From assembly GCF_014697575.1 (NCBI RefSeq), contig NZ_JACJSC010000005.1, positions 124,001-188,000 on the forward strand: 64,000 bases of DNA, written 5' to 3'. Shown one piece after another: positions 8,750 through 17,494 of this stretch. The first letter of the stretch is position 1. Each line of letters starts with the position of its first letter. The notes beneath the pieces are model-generated. The model was not told the DNA's origin. It searched no databases and was given only the letters and a program-made list of their open reading frames with translations. The translations under genes were made by a program, and so were the position numbers. The DNA is from Planktothrix sp. FACHB-1365. Lineage in GTDB: Bacteria > Cyanobacteriota > Cyanobacteriia > Cyanobacteriales > Microcoleaceae.

Positions 8750-10081
8750 TTATTGCGGTTTTTGAATAATCATTTCCACAACTCGCCGTTTAGCAATGGG
8801 GTCAATTCCCAGTAAGCGAATATAATCTTGGGGATGTTCCGTTAAACAGGTTTCAATTCCTTGAATAATATCCCCTTCTGATTGATTACCATTTAACCCG
8901 CAGCTATTCCAAGATCCGGTTTTAAATCGACGTTTATCGGCGTATTCTAAGCCAATTCGATAACCACTGGATATAATCTGATCAATTTGTTCTAAAACTT
9001 CAATCCCTAAATTTGTACTAACGAATTTTCCCCCACTGACTAATGTACTTCCTGTAGCATCTCCTTGCATTACGGTTGCCCCTGTACTATTAATACTATG
9101 GGGAGGCATAATTGGATTATAAGGACTATGAGGAATGGGGTTTAACGATTGTTGACGATTTTCTTGAGGATTTGGGGAAACTCCAAATTGAGTGTTAAAC
9201 GTGCGAAATTGATTATATTCTTCCACTAATCGCATTTCTTGAATCCGTTTTTGTTCTCCTACCATCAGTTGACCCATTTCGATTAAATGGGGTAATTTAA
9301 AATTGGGTTTATGGAATTCAGGAGCTTTTTCCGCACTATTAACAATCCGTTTAGAAATACGTTCAACTCCCTGTTTATGAATAAAATCGCGAATTTGTTC
9401 ATCATAAATTCGCGATCGCACCGCACTAAAAAAGTCAATGGATTGTTCAGGAAAAGTATCAACTAATTGACTAATATCTTGTTGGGATAATTCATCGGTT
9501 TGGAAAATACCTCGTAACACACCAATGCGTTCTTCTCTTGTCGGTTCCCAATAAAATTTTTCCATGCGTCCATCTCGAATTAAGGGCGCGTATAACGTTG
9601 AAAAATCATTTCCGGTGACAATAATGGGAATCCGATGTAAGGGGGTATCATCATAACTTCCGGGTAATTGTACATTAGTGGGATTATCCGCAATATTCAT
9701 TAATGTAGCGTTAACTAATTGGGTATTAACAGTATATTGAGTTCCCGAATCAAACCGTCCAGCACCCGCATCTAAATCATTAATAAATAAGGCACACATT
9801 TGTCCCCGAACTTTCACTTGTTCGGAGGCTTCCCGATATCTTAACCGAATTAATCGCGCTGGATCTCCCGCATCAGGACTTTCTAATTCTCCACCGGATA
9901 TTGTGACAGGTTCAAATCCCATTTTCTCAAAGACTAATTCACATTGAAAGGTTTTTCCTTCTCCCTTGCGTCCGTGAATTCCTAATATTAGAGGAACCCG
10001 GACACCAGGTAATTGTAAGAAATTTTTGGTGATATGAACAGCCAGTTTATCGAGAAAGCGAGGTGAAATATAATAAGACAT
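8750..10081 (-). CDS. rca: RuBisCO activase with C-terminal RbcS-like (SSUL) domain
   Basis: A 443-residue AAA+ protein. Walker A is GRKGEGKT (~37-44), Walker B CALFINDLDAGAG (~96-108), with the Rca-type YYISPRFLDKLAVHITKNF start. After a low-complexity linker (~300-345), the last ~85 residues match the RuBisCO small-subunit-like module (YRIGLEYADKRRFKTGSW, ending LIGIDPIAKRRV-like). In cyanobacteria this module ties Rca to RuBisCO in the carboxysome; the AAA+ part removes inhibitory sugar phosphates. The ATG at 10079-10081 is preferred over an upstream GTG (10093). It is not adjacent to rbcLS here. Confidence 0.93.
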   Translation of the reverse strand: MSYYISPRFLDKLAVHITKNFLQLPGVRVPLILGIHGRKGEGKTFQCELVFEKMGFEPVTISGGELESPDAGDPARLIRLRYREASEQVKVRGQMCALFINDLDAGAGRFDSGTQYTVNTQLVNATLMNIADNPTNVQLPGSYDDTPLHRIPIIVTGNDFSTLYAPLIRDGRMEKFYWEPTREERIGVLRGIFQTDELSQQDISQLVDTFPEQSIDFFSAVRSRIYDEQIRDFIHKQGVERISKRIVNSAEKAPEFHKPNFKLPHLIEMGQLMVGEQKRIQEMRLVEEYNQFRTFNTQFGVSPNPQENRQQSLNPIPHSPYNPIMPPHSINSTGATVMQGDATGSTLVSGGKFVSTNLGIEVLEQIDQIISSGYRIGLEYADKRRFKTGSWNSCGLNGNQSEGDIIQGIETCLTEHPQDYIRLLGIDPIAKRRVVEMIIQKPQ

Positions 10082-10295
10082 ATTGAAAATCACACAACAG
10101 TTTAAATTTGGTTCCCTAGTTTAATCTTACGATGAAAGGAACCTAAAGTTAACCGTTATTGTTCTAGTCACTGATTGGAATTTCTGAAGATTCTGATCAG
10201 CAATATTATACTTTTATTGTAAAATAGCAGAAATTTTTACCGGATTCCCTATAGTTAACATCTATCTTTAGAAATAGATTTAATAAAAAATGTGG

Positions 10296-10345
10296 AACAG
10301 GCATCTTGCCTGTTAATAGGTTAACCTGTTAACAGGGGGCTGGAG
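10296..10345. repeat. AACAGGCATCTTGCCTGTT hairpin repeat, copy 1
   Basis: The hairpin AACAGGCA-TCT-TGCCTGTT (10296-10314) is followed by GGTTAAC-type units. The same hairpin is at 17327-17345 and, in reverse orientation with a longer GGTTAACA array, at 37801-37849. It is an interspersed intergenic repeat of this genome. Confidence 0.75.
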
Positions 10346-10360
10346 GGGAAGGTACTGAAT

Positions 10361-10396
10361 TTGACATCCGCCCCGGCGTGAACGCACGGGGATTCC
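10361..10396 (-). mobile_element. Solo IS200/IS605-type right-end hairpin (relic)
   Basis: Read on the minus strand this is GGAATCCCCGTGCG-TT-CACGCCGGGGCG followed by GATGTCAA. That resembles the hairpin and GTCAA ending found just after tnpB in cyanobacterial IS200/IS605 elements, as I recall them. No tnpA or tnpB frame is nearby, so at most an end remains. Confidence 0.45.
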
Positions 10397-10463
10397 ATCT
10401 ATTTCAACAAATCAAAGAGTAATCGTGAAAATAGCTTTGAATACCCATCCGTTGGTAATGAGT

Positions 10464-10613
10464 TTAACGGGTCAGTTCATTAGACTTTTTTTCGGGGGTT
10501 TCTTGCCTATCTAGCCAATCTAATAAGCGTTTTGACACTTTCAATTGATTATTGAGAATTTCATCTGTTGCTACAATCACACCTAGAAGTATGACTAAAG
10601 AAATAATATCCAT
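10464..10613 (-). CDS. 49-residue putative membrane peptide behind tandem operators
   Basis: A small ORF (MDIISLVILLGVIVATDEIL start) with one N-terminal hydrophobic segment (residues ~3-16) and a charged C-terminal half ending EKKSNELTR. A GAGGG Shine-Dalgarno-like run lies 8 bases upstream of the ATG at 10611-10613. Upstream there is a convincing promoter with two TetR-like dyads (10638-10694). I do not recognise the protein. It could be a real small membrane protein, or the surviving start of a longer gene such as an efflux component; the regulated promoter argues it is not random. Confidence 0.5.
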   Translation of the reverse strand: MDIISLVILLGVIVATDEILNNQLKVSKRLLDWLDRQETPEKKSNELTR

Positions 10614-10637
10614 GAGTTAACCCTCACGCTTATCAAC

Positions 10638-10694
10638 TAGACCGTACAGTCTTGATCCACCTTTAAGATAGACTATACCGTCTAGTTTTGTCAA
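10638..10694 (-). promoter_or_regulatory. Promoter with two TetR-like operators
   Basis: Two dyads of form TAGAC-N6-GTCT(A) lie at 10638-10653 and 10669-10684, with centres 31 bp apart (about three helical turns). On the minus strand, TTGACA (10689-10694) and TATCTT (10665-10670) are spaced 18 bp as -35/-10 boxes. The second dyad sits between them, as expected for repressor occlusion. No TetR-family gene is in the window. Confidence 0.65.
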
Positions 10695-10708
10695 CCTTGA
10701 AATACAAA

Positions 10709-10777
10709 TTAATTCAAGTATACTACATAAATCAAGTCGCTGATGACTTCTTCAGCATAGGAAATCGGGTTGAGCAT
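10709..10777 (-). pseudogene. Truncated 5' stub of a gene following the NO VEIN-type gene
   Basis: An ATG at 10775-10777, with GGAGA about 9 bases upstream, begins 27 bp after the large minus-strand gene. It encodes MLNPISYAEEVISD and then runs into unrelated LIYVVYLN and a stop. The first 14 residues resemble the start I remember for large DEAD/DEAH (DUF1998-type) helicases of defence loci (NPISYAEEVISDFLRYQL-like). The rest of the gene appears deleted. The helicase assignment is from memory and tentative. Confidence 0.5.
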
Positions 10778-10803
10778 TATGATAATCTCCGGCTATATTT
10801 TAC

Positions 10804-13800
10804 CTATTCTTTAGGAATTCCTTGAGGATGGATTTTAATCCCTAAATCCTTAATAGATTTGAATAACCTTTGCCAATTTATAAGTATTTCCTGCGAATCT
10901 CCTTTTTCGTTTTGTTGAAATCCGATCAAAACTTCTACGTTTCTTTTGTATTCTTCATCAGTCTTAGATAGAGCATACAGGGAGCGTAATTGTCGATTTA
11001 AAACCGCTAATAAAGGATTAATTTGAATAATCTCAATGATCGTTTTACTCCTATGAACTACTATCAGAAGCTCATAATAATCCTGTTTATCGGATTGCAT
11101 ACATTTCCATTGATATTCCTTCAGTCGAATAATGGGAGTTTCATAGCTAATTGTTTTGACTTCTGAATAAACTCTTTTAACTTTAGATGAAGGCAAGATT
11201 TTGATGCAAGTAAAATCAAAACCAACCCTTGAAAAGTCATCTTCTTTTTTAACCTTATATCCTAAGCTTTCATAGAATAACCTTGCTTGTTCTTCCCCCC
11301 AAATCCCCGTATCTGGATCTCCTGTTCCATCCGGTGATCTGACTTTAGATTGATCAGGAATAGTTGACTCTTTCTCAACTTGCCTTTGGCTGTCAAATAT
11401 ATTGCTTTCTTCTAAATCCTCACTAACTGATACCAAGAGTTTTTTGGGTAATCGAGACAAATCACAATCGTGTTCCCGCAAATATTCTATCACATCTTCT
11501 ATTTCGTCATCTAATAAGCGTAATAAGATTTGGCTATTAATCTTAGAAGAACTTAAACCTAGTAATTTAAGCAAAAGATCTCCTATTTTTACATTTTTGA
11601 TGCTATTCCAACGTTTTACATAGTGCAAACTAAAGTTCGGTTCATCGTAATGATTAGGAATTGATTCTTGATAATCTATTTTGTCTATTTTCAGCAAAAT
11701 TTTATCTGCTTTACAAAATTTTACCTGGTGAACTCGATTACAAATAAATTCTTGAAGATTATTGTAGCTAGATTGATTTAAAAAAATATCAATTAAAATT
11801 GCCCGTTCTTTAATCAAATTGAGAAGTATCTCATCTGGCTGCTCATTGACAGCAACGACTTTCATGTCATCTTTAGTCATTGGCTGGATGCCAAATATTG
11901 AGAATAAATTCTGAATATCATCACTTTCTAAAATAGATTTTTGTAAGTTAATTAGATTCTTATTATTTTTGGGAGGTAAATCAAAGCCAGGGTTTAAATA
12001 AAAAAGCTTATCAATGGAAACAAATTGATCATTATGTGCTAATAATTTTCCTTTATTTTTACTCCATTCTTGTACCTTTTGCTGTTCATCTTCAGTCACT
12101 CCTTTCCGAAGACAATAATTTAATAAACTTATAGTTTCATTATACCTTTTCAATTGATCTATTCTTTCATTAGGATATTTTTTCGCAATATCTTCAAGAA
12201 TAACAAGGAAAGTTTCTAAATTGAGACTTTGTTTAATTCCAAAAAAAGATTCTATTTCAGAATTAATCCCTAGTGCAAAGACTGGATAACAGTCTGCAAT
12301 TACTGTGTTTAAACTGTTAGAATAAACGCCTTTATAAGGAGCATGACAAGTATTATCAGTGCAGGGAATAGACGGATTTTCTCTAATATAAAACTCGAAA
12401 AAAGATGGGACTTCTCCTAACTTAGTTTCATTTTGCCATAAGATGGATTTTTTGTTTATATTTAAGGTTTTCCAATCGTTATTAATATAGCTCCACATCT
12501 GAATAGCATAGTTATAATTACTAAAATATTTTCCATCTAAAATATAAAGCCAATTTGAAATATGAGTGTAATTTGGATTGATTTCCTTTAATGATTTAAT
12601 ATAAAGAGTTAATTTTTCATCAGATCTATTATCTTTTAGAGTAAATTTTTGATCCGGATAAAACATAGCGAGCTTGATTTTTTCTGCTGCACCTATTTGA
12701 TGTAAGAACTTTTTCCATTCTTCAAGTTCATTAGCTTCAGGATATAGAGGACTAACAAAATTACTAAAGCCTGTGCCCTGATAAATCAATTCTAAATTTT
12801 GGGCTGGACGATATTCTTGCGGTAGATAACATAAATTAGCTTTAGCTAGTGATTTCCCATCTTTTAAGAGAAGATTTAAGTTAGATAATTGTTTAAATTC
12901 GTTTTCTGTAAGTTGATTTCGATAGTTAAAAATTTCTCGACCAATACTAATTGCATTAGCGGCAGTTATCAATTGAGGATTGTCAACAAATTGATTTATT
13001 TTATTTTTAATAATATCAATCTCGTTTAAACATTGTACTCCTATGTTACTTAAAAATCGATTGAATTGTGGAACTTTTTCAAGGTTTTGATAGTAAGCAC
13101 TGCTCAGTATGTTTAGCGAGGAGATATTGGTTAGGGAAGAATTGGCAGCTAATGGCTGAGTGTCGGCTAATATCTGACACTGACAAGCAGCTTTTAAACC
13201 ATTATTAGTTGATAATGGTAAGTTTATTAGATGGATAATATCTTCATCATTTAAAGGTTGATGAAGGGAAACCTCAAAAATAAAACGAGTTAAGACAAGG
13301 GTATTTTTCTCATTAACTTCCTTCGCTTTAATCATGGGAATTATAACTGTTCTGAGAATACCTAAACGATCAAGAATTATAACACCTATAGACTTAAAGA
13401 AACCTTCCCATTCTTGAACTTGATCCGAATTTTGGTAATAATTTGAGATAATAAATTTAAACCGATCTATTCCTATAATTTTTGCTAAAGGTTCGATAGA
13501 CATTTGAGAATAAAAATCTGATAAGTGGCATTGATTTGCTGAAATATGATAGTATTTATTTTTAGAATCTTGATATAATAAAGGCAAAGCTCCAAGTTTC
13601 AATAATTCTTGCTGAGTTAACTCTTTACGATATTTAAAAATGAAGCGGGTATATGCAATGAAGTCGTCAACTGAGTTAGAATCAGGCGTTAAATGATTTT
13701 GTCTAATGCGTTGGCGTAGGAAGCTTAAGCCTGAAAAATTATTGATTTTTAGAGATTGTTTTACCCAAGAATAAAGGAATTTATTTTGATTAATTTTTAT

Positions 13801-15453
13801 ATCGATTTCGGGATGTAAAAAATGAATTTTGGTAAAACCAAGAGATTGCTTCTCTTGTTCAGAGATTTGAAAATATAGAGTTTGGGGTTGTTTTAAACAA
13901 CTATCTTCATCTAAAATGAAATCAACTGAAATTAGATCATCAGTATTTAGGTTATGAGAAAGGATATAGATATGATTAATTAATTCAAAATTAAAGTCTG
14001 GAGAGGATTCTAAATATTTGCGAAACTCTCCTGATTTTTTTAAAAAATTAGCTAAATCTTTGGTGGTAAATACCTCAATATTTTTTAAACTTTTGATTTT
14101 TTGTTTATTTTGTAAAGAGGTAAGAACAAAATTTCTGTTAACATCTAAGTAAGAAAGTAAAATTTTCGGAGAAACAATTTTAATAATTTCAGTCTCATCA
14201 ACAATCGCCTCACTTGTCTTAAGTAGGCGGTTTCCATCTTCTGAAGGGATAAAAGCTATCTTTTGAATAGCTAGATCAAAACCTGTGTTAAACTCTTGTT
14301 GTAAAATAGTTGGGTCTGTTGTTGTGAATTTAGGAGGAATAATTGCTGTAATAAAATCTCTATATTTCTCATGATTTGCTAATTGAGCAATCCATTCAAA
14401 TATAAAATAGCCTATTTTTTCAAAAATAAAACCATTCCACTTATTGTCAATATGAATACTCTGACGATTAGCTATCGTTAAAAAATCAGCATTAACCAAA
14501 AAAGGAAATTGATAGTCTTGAACATTGGTAGGGAGATAAGTAAACAAAATGGATTGATTTTTGGATACACCTAGTAACTGATTATTAACAATTTGTGCTG
14601 CGAAACTTACTTTTGATTGTTGGACTGATTTTAATTTTTCAGGTACTTTCCGATCATTCTCCATGTCATCTCTGAGTTTTTGAGGAACTTCAAATTTAAA
14701 GTCTTGAACGAGCCAATTTGTTATAGTACCATTACTATTAATTTGATAGCAATCTCCCTGTTTGATCTTTTTAATCGCTATATCATTCCGATTAAAATTA
14801 GTTAATCCGCGTACTTGAATACTGGTAACATGGCGTAGGAATAGAATGATCCTTGGATCTTCAAATAATTTTTTGATTTTTGATTTATATTCTCCTATCT
14901 TCTCTTTGCTAACTGTTAAAGCGGTAGATACGGGGTATTGAAAGAAATCAGCATAAGTTTGAATTTCTTGTGGATATTGCTGCTTATCAACCCAGATTGG
15001 TTTAATTTGCCAAGGTGTTTTTTCTTTTTCAAATTTGTGTTCTGTGTAATTTTGATCGAACTTAAAAGAAAACTCTCCTGAATTAATATAAACACATTTA
15101 GAATCTAAGAACACTGATTTAAACCCAATTCCCTTATACCCTGTTTGCTCTAAGTCGTTTGATTTAGTGCTTTTAGAAATATTACAAATAGCAACAACAT
15201 TACTATCATTGAAGGCTTGACCATTATGTAAGACTAGAAGATGATTAGGGAGAAAAACAAATATTACCTCAACTGGTTGATTTTGGTTTGGTAAATCATC
15301 AGCATTTTGTAAAAGTTCAAAAATAAAACGTTCTGTTTCTGTGTACTGATCAACTGTAAGAAGATGTAAAGCTCTAGCAATCTTTTCTGAGTCTCCTTCG
15401 GAAATGCCAATATTGTCAAATATATTTTCAATGAGTTGGCGAGCCGTAGACAT
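10804..15453 (-). CDS. Giant sacsin-like GHKL ATPase with C-terminal DUF3883 (NO VEIN) domain
   Basis: About 1549 residues. The N-terminus is a histidine-kinase/Hsp90-type ATPase: N-box ELLQNADD (~46-53) and glycine motif TGYKGIGFKSVF (~104-115), as in sacsin. The long middle (~350-1350) is helical, repetitive and without recognised motifs. The C-terminus (~1395-1500) fits DUF3883: GIWGEEQARLFYESLGYKV, then SEVKTISYE, which resembles a PD-(D/E)xK-like fold. Such proteins are repeatedly found in phage-defence islands with helicases. The ATG at 15451-15453 has an AAGGAGAA Shine-Dalgarno 9 bases upstream; an in-frame TTG at 15474 is less likely. The gene is AT-rich and I see no HIP1 octamer in it, consistent with transfer. 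Confidence 0.88.
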   Translation of the reverse strand: MSTARQLIENIFDNIGISEGDSEKIARALHLLTVDQYTETERFIFELLQNADDLPNQNQPVEVIFVFLPNHLLVLHNGQAFNDSNVVAICNISKSTKSNDLEQTGYKGIGFKSVFLDSKCVYINSGEFSFKFDQNYTEHKFEKEKTPWQIKPIWVDKQQYPQEIQTYADFFQYPVSTALTVSKEKIGEYKSKIKKLFEDPRIILFLRHVTSIQVRGLTNFNRNDIAIKKIKQGDCYQINSNGTITNWLVQDFKFEVPQKLRDDMENDRKVPEKLKSVQQSKVSFAAQIVNNQLLGVSKNQSILFTYLPTNVQDYQFPFLVNADFLTIANRQSIHIDNKWNGFIFEKIGYFIFEWIAQLANHEKYRDFITAIIPPKFTTTDPTILQQEFNTGFDLAIQKIAFIPSEDGNRLLKTSEAIVDETEIIKIVSPKILLSYLDVNRNFVLTSLQNKQKIKSLKNIEVFTTKDLANFLKKSGEFRKYLESSPDFNFELINHIYILSHNLNTDDLISVDFILDEDSCLKQPQTLYFQISEQEKQSLGFTKIHFLHPEIDIKINQNKFLYSWVKQSLKINNFSGLSFLRQRIRQNHLTPDSNSVDDFIAYTRFIFKYRKELTQQELLKLGALPLLYQDSKNKYYHISANQCHLSDFYSQMSIEPLAKIIGIDRFKFIISNYYQNSDQVQEWEGFFKSIGVIILDRLGILRTVIIPMIKAKEVNEKNTLVLTRFIFEVSLHQPLNDEDIIHLINLPLSTNNGLKAACQCQILADTQPLAANSSLTNISSLNILSSAYYQNLEKVPQFNRFLSNIGVQCLNEIDIIKNKINQFVDNPQLITAANAISIGREIFNYRNQLTENEFKQLSNLNLLLKDGKSLAKANLCYLPQEYRPAQNLELIYQGTGFSNFVSPLYPEANELEEWKKFLHQIGAAEKIKLAMFYPDQKFTLKDNRSDEKLTLYIKSLKEINPNYTHISNWLYILDGKYFSNYNYAIQMWSYINNDWKTLNINKKSILWQNETKLGEVPSFFEFYIRENPSIPCTDNTCHAPYKGVYSNSLNTVIADCYPVFALGINSEIESFFGIKQSLNLETFLVILEDIAKKYPNERIDQLKRYNETISLLNYCLRKGVTEDEQQKVQEWSKNKGKLLAHNDQFVSIDKLFYLNPGFDLPPKNNKNLINLQKSILESDDIQNLFSIFGIQPMTKDDMKVVAVNEQPDEILLNLIKERAILIDIFLNQSSYNNLQEFICNRVHQVKFCKADKILLKIDKIDYQESIPNHYDEPNFSLHYVKRWNSIKNVKIGDLLLKLLGLSSSKINSQILLRLLDDEIEDVIEYLREHDCDLSRLPKKLLVSVSEDLEESNIFDSQRQVEKESTIPDQSKVRSPDGTGDPDTGIWGEEQARLFYESLGYKVKKEDDFSRVGFDFTCIKILPSSKVKRVYSEVKTISYETPIIRLKEYQWKCMQSDKQDYYELLIVVHRSKTIIEIIQINPLLAVLNRQLRSLYALSKTDEEYKRNVEVLIGFQQNEKGDSQEILINWQRLFKSIKDLGIKIHPQGIPKE

Positions 15454-15547
15454 ATCAACGTTCTCCTTTCGCAAGGTCTTTATTCAATAAATTTCTAAAC
15501 GAATTGATACTTGGGGACAAGAAAATCAATCAATGGGGGGGTGATAA

Positions 15548-15778
15548 TTAAAACACAGGGTAATAGTCTTGGGGTAGGCGATCGCACATTTTTCGGTAGG
15601 GTTGTCCTTTGGGACTTCCTAATAGTCCTTTTAGGTTTTCCAGGTGTATTTCGCTTTCTTCCAACTGTCTTCCGGTGTCCATTCCAGTTGCCAAGATAAG
15701 AATCGTTTCCCAGGTTTTTTCTGAAACGGGGTGGGGTTCTTTGGCTTGGTTATTTTGCTCTAACCTATAGAATATCAC
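15548..15778 (-). CDS. 76-residue ORF upstream of the NO VEIN-type gene, possibly a fragment
   Basis: A minus-strand frame starting with GTG encodes a hydrophilic peptide (EKTWETILILATGMDTGRQL, ending DRLPQDYYPVF). I do not recognise it. It lacks a clear Shine-Dalgarno and its composition is protein-like, so it may be a shortened small gene or the tail of a deleted one. It lies 95 bp before the large defence-type gene in the same direction. Confidence that it is expressed is low. Confidence 0.3.
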   Translation of the reverse strand: MIFYRLEQNNQAKEPHPVSEKTWETILILATGMDTGRQLEESEIHLENLKGLLGSPKGQPYRKMCDRLPQDYYPVF

Positions 15779-15817
15779 AAATTTATATTTTAAAATTCAA
15801 TTAAACTAAGAGTAACT

Positions 15818-15955
15818 CTAGAAACCAAAGATATCCTTAATAGTATCAATCGGTGTAATAATTTGTAACCGGGTTTGTGCAACATCTGGAACTTCAGTAA
15901 CCGTTGAGTCATACGCCGGAATTATGACCAAACCTTTCCAAGTATCAAATTTAGT
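15818..15955 (-). pseudogene. C-terminal fragment of an unidentified gene
   Basis: A 45-codon open stretch, preceded by an in-frame TGA and lacking a start, reads TKFDTWKGLVIIPAYDSTVT then EVPDVAQTRLQIITPIDTIK and ends DIFGF. Its composition looks like genuine protein rather than intergenic noise. It points the same way as the defence-type gene. I cannot name the family. Confidence 0.35.
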
Positions 15956-16062
15956 TCAGCAGATTAAATTAATTCTGAACCAGAATAACCCATTTGACAC
16001 TTGACCGAAGTTGAATTTTTTGGCAAGGTGAAAGACGGTATAGCAGCAAGGAGAAAAGACAA

Positions 16063-16782
16063 TTGCCGACTTTAGGAGTCAATATTGATCATATTGCGAC
16101 CATTCGCCAAGCCCGTCGCACCGTTGAACCCGATCCTGTTGGGGCGGCTATCATTGCTGAATTAGCGGGGGCTGATGGCATTACGGTGCATTTACGCGAA
16201 GATCGACGCCATATTCAAGATCGAGATGTGCGACTATTGCGACAAACGGTAAGAACCCATCTGAATTTAGAAATGGCGACGACCGATGAAATGGTGGCGA
16301 TCGCATTGGACATCAAACCCGACTATATTACCTTAGTTCCCGAACGTCGGGAAGAAATTACCACCGAAGGGGGGTTAGATATTGCGGGACAAATTCCTCG
16401 GATGACCGATGTTGTTAACACCCTACAGAGTGCTGGAATTCCGGTGAGTTTGTTTATTGATGCCAACCCTCAACAAATTGAAGCCTCAGCCCAAGTTAAG
16501 GCGAAATTTATTGAACTGCATACGGGATGCTATGCGGAGGCGAAAGGGGAAGACCAAGCCAGAGAATTAGAGATTTTAGCCACTGGATGTCAGTTAGCCT
16601 TAGAAGCGGGACTGCGGGTAAATGCGGGTCACGGGTTAACGTATTGGAATGTTTACCCCGTTGCGGCAATAGAAGGGATGGAAGAACTCAACATTGGTCA
16701 TACAATAATAAGTCGGGCAGTTCTCGTTGGCCTGGATCAGGCTGTTCGAGAAATGAAACAAGCGATAAACGGGAAACTCTAA
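16063..16782 (+). CDS. pdxJ: PdxJ, pyridoxine 5'-phosphate synthase
   Basis: A 239-residue cytosolic TIM-barrel enzyme that condenses 1-deoxy-xylulose 5-phosphate with 3-amino-1-hydroxyacetone phosphate in vitamin B6 synthesis. Family segments are present: [17 protein letters not shown] at the start, [17 protein letters not shown] (~43-59), [10 protein letters not shown] (~150) and the glycine-rich [11 protein letters not shown] and [13 protein letters not shown]. The start is TTG at 16063, supported by AAGGAG about 10 bases upstream and by alignment with the usual PTLGVNIDH start. It is followed after 40 bp by ycf54. Confidence 0.96.
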   Translation: MPTLGVNIDHIATIRQARRTVEPDPVGAAIIAELAGADGITVHLREDRRHIQDRDVRLLRQTVRTHLNLEMATTDEMVAIALDIKPDYITLVPERREEITTEGGLDIAGQIPRMTDVVNTLQSAGIPVSLFIDANPQQIEASAQVKAKFIELHTGCYAEAKGEDQARELEILATGCQLALEAGLRVNAGHGLTYWNVYPVAAIEGMEELNIGHTIISRAVLVGLDQAVREMKQAINGKL

Positions 16783-16822
16783 CCCCCAAATCGTCCCATT
16801 GCAGCATTTACAATGATTAACC

Positions 16823-17152
16823 ATGCAGACTTATTACTACGTTTTAGCCAGTCGCCAATTTTTGATTAAGGAAGAACCCTTAGAAGAAGTGTTACGGGAA
16901 CGCACCCGCAACTATCAGGAAAATGAAAAGGCAATTGATTTTTGGTTAGTGGAGCAGCCTGCCTTTTTGGAAGCACCAGAAATGGCAGCCGTTAAAGAGA
17001 AATGTCCTCAACCTGCGGTCGCCATTGTTTCAACGAATAAACAAGTGGTGGTTTGGTTGAAATTGCGTTTAGAGTATGTTCTCACGGGAGAATTTCAAGC
17101 ACCAACTGCGAGTATTCCCGATGCTTTGGCTTCTTTGGCAACGGCGTCTTAA
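16823..17152 (+). CDS. ycf54: Ycf54 (DUF2488), MgPME-cyclase assembly factor
   Basis: A 109-residue protein with the Ycf54 signature TYYYVLASRQFLIKEEPLEE, the IDFWLVEQPAFLEAPE segment and VVWLKLRLEYVLTGEF near the end. It supports the aerobic Mg-protoporphyrin IX monomethyl ester cyclase that forms ring E of chlorophyll, at the thylakoid. It follows pdxJ after 40 bp on the same strand, so the two may be co-transcribed. Length is normal for cyanobacteria. Confidence 0.93.
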   Translation: MQTYYYVLASRQFLIKEEPLEEVLRERTRNYQENEKAIDFWLVEQPAFLEAPEMAAVKEKCPQPAVAIVSTNKQVVVWLKLRLEYVLTGEFQAPTASIPDALASLATAS

Positions 17153-17281
17153 AAATCTGGATTCAATAGTTGACCCTGATTAATAAAATGAAAGCTGTTG
17201 CTTCATTCTTTAAGATCTGACCCCTTGGAGAACAGTAGTTAAACTAAGCCAGAAAGATGACTCTCTGGCTAGTCTGATAAA

Positions 17282-17345
17282 CCGGATGTCAACGTTTCCC
17301 TGCATCCGGCTCTTCAACTTTTGTAGAACAGGCATCTTGCCTGTT
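17282..17345. repeat. Hairpin CCGGATG...CATCCGG and AACAGGCA repeat copy 2
   Basis: The 342 bp between ycf54 and the methyltransferase hold a stem CCGGATG (17282-17288) with CATCCGG (17303-17309), which may act as a terminator although only a short T-rich stretch follows. Next comes the second AACAGGCA-TCT-TGCCTGTT repeat (17327-17345). Nothing else is recognisable in this gap. Confidence 0.6.
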
Positions 17346-17494
17346 AATCAGTACATCAGTGATTTCCTGTTGAATAAAATGATCAGTAAAACAATTGTGA
17401 TATTGAAAAATTAAAATAAGGTTTCCTATTGATATAACACAGGGTTAGCTAACAACTTTTAGCGGTGACACAGAAATAGTAGTGACTACAAAAT

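Noticed and set aside
10804-15453. Absence of HIP1 octamers as proof of horizontal transfer
   Set aside because: I see none here or at 33.6-39.4 kb, but other core stretches (24.1-29.1 kb) also lack them, so with a mean spacing near 2 kb the voids are only weak evidence.
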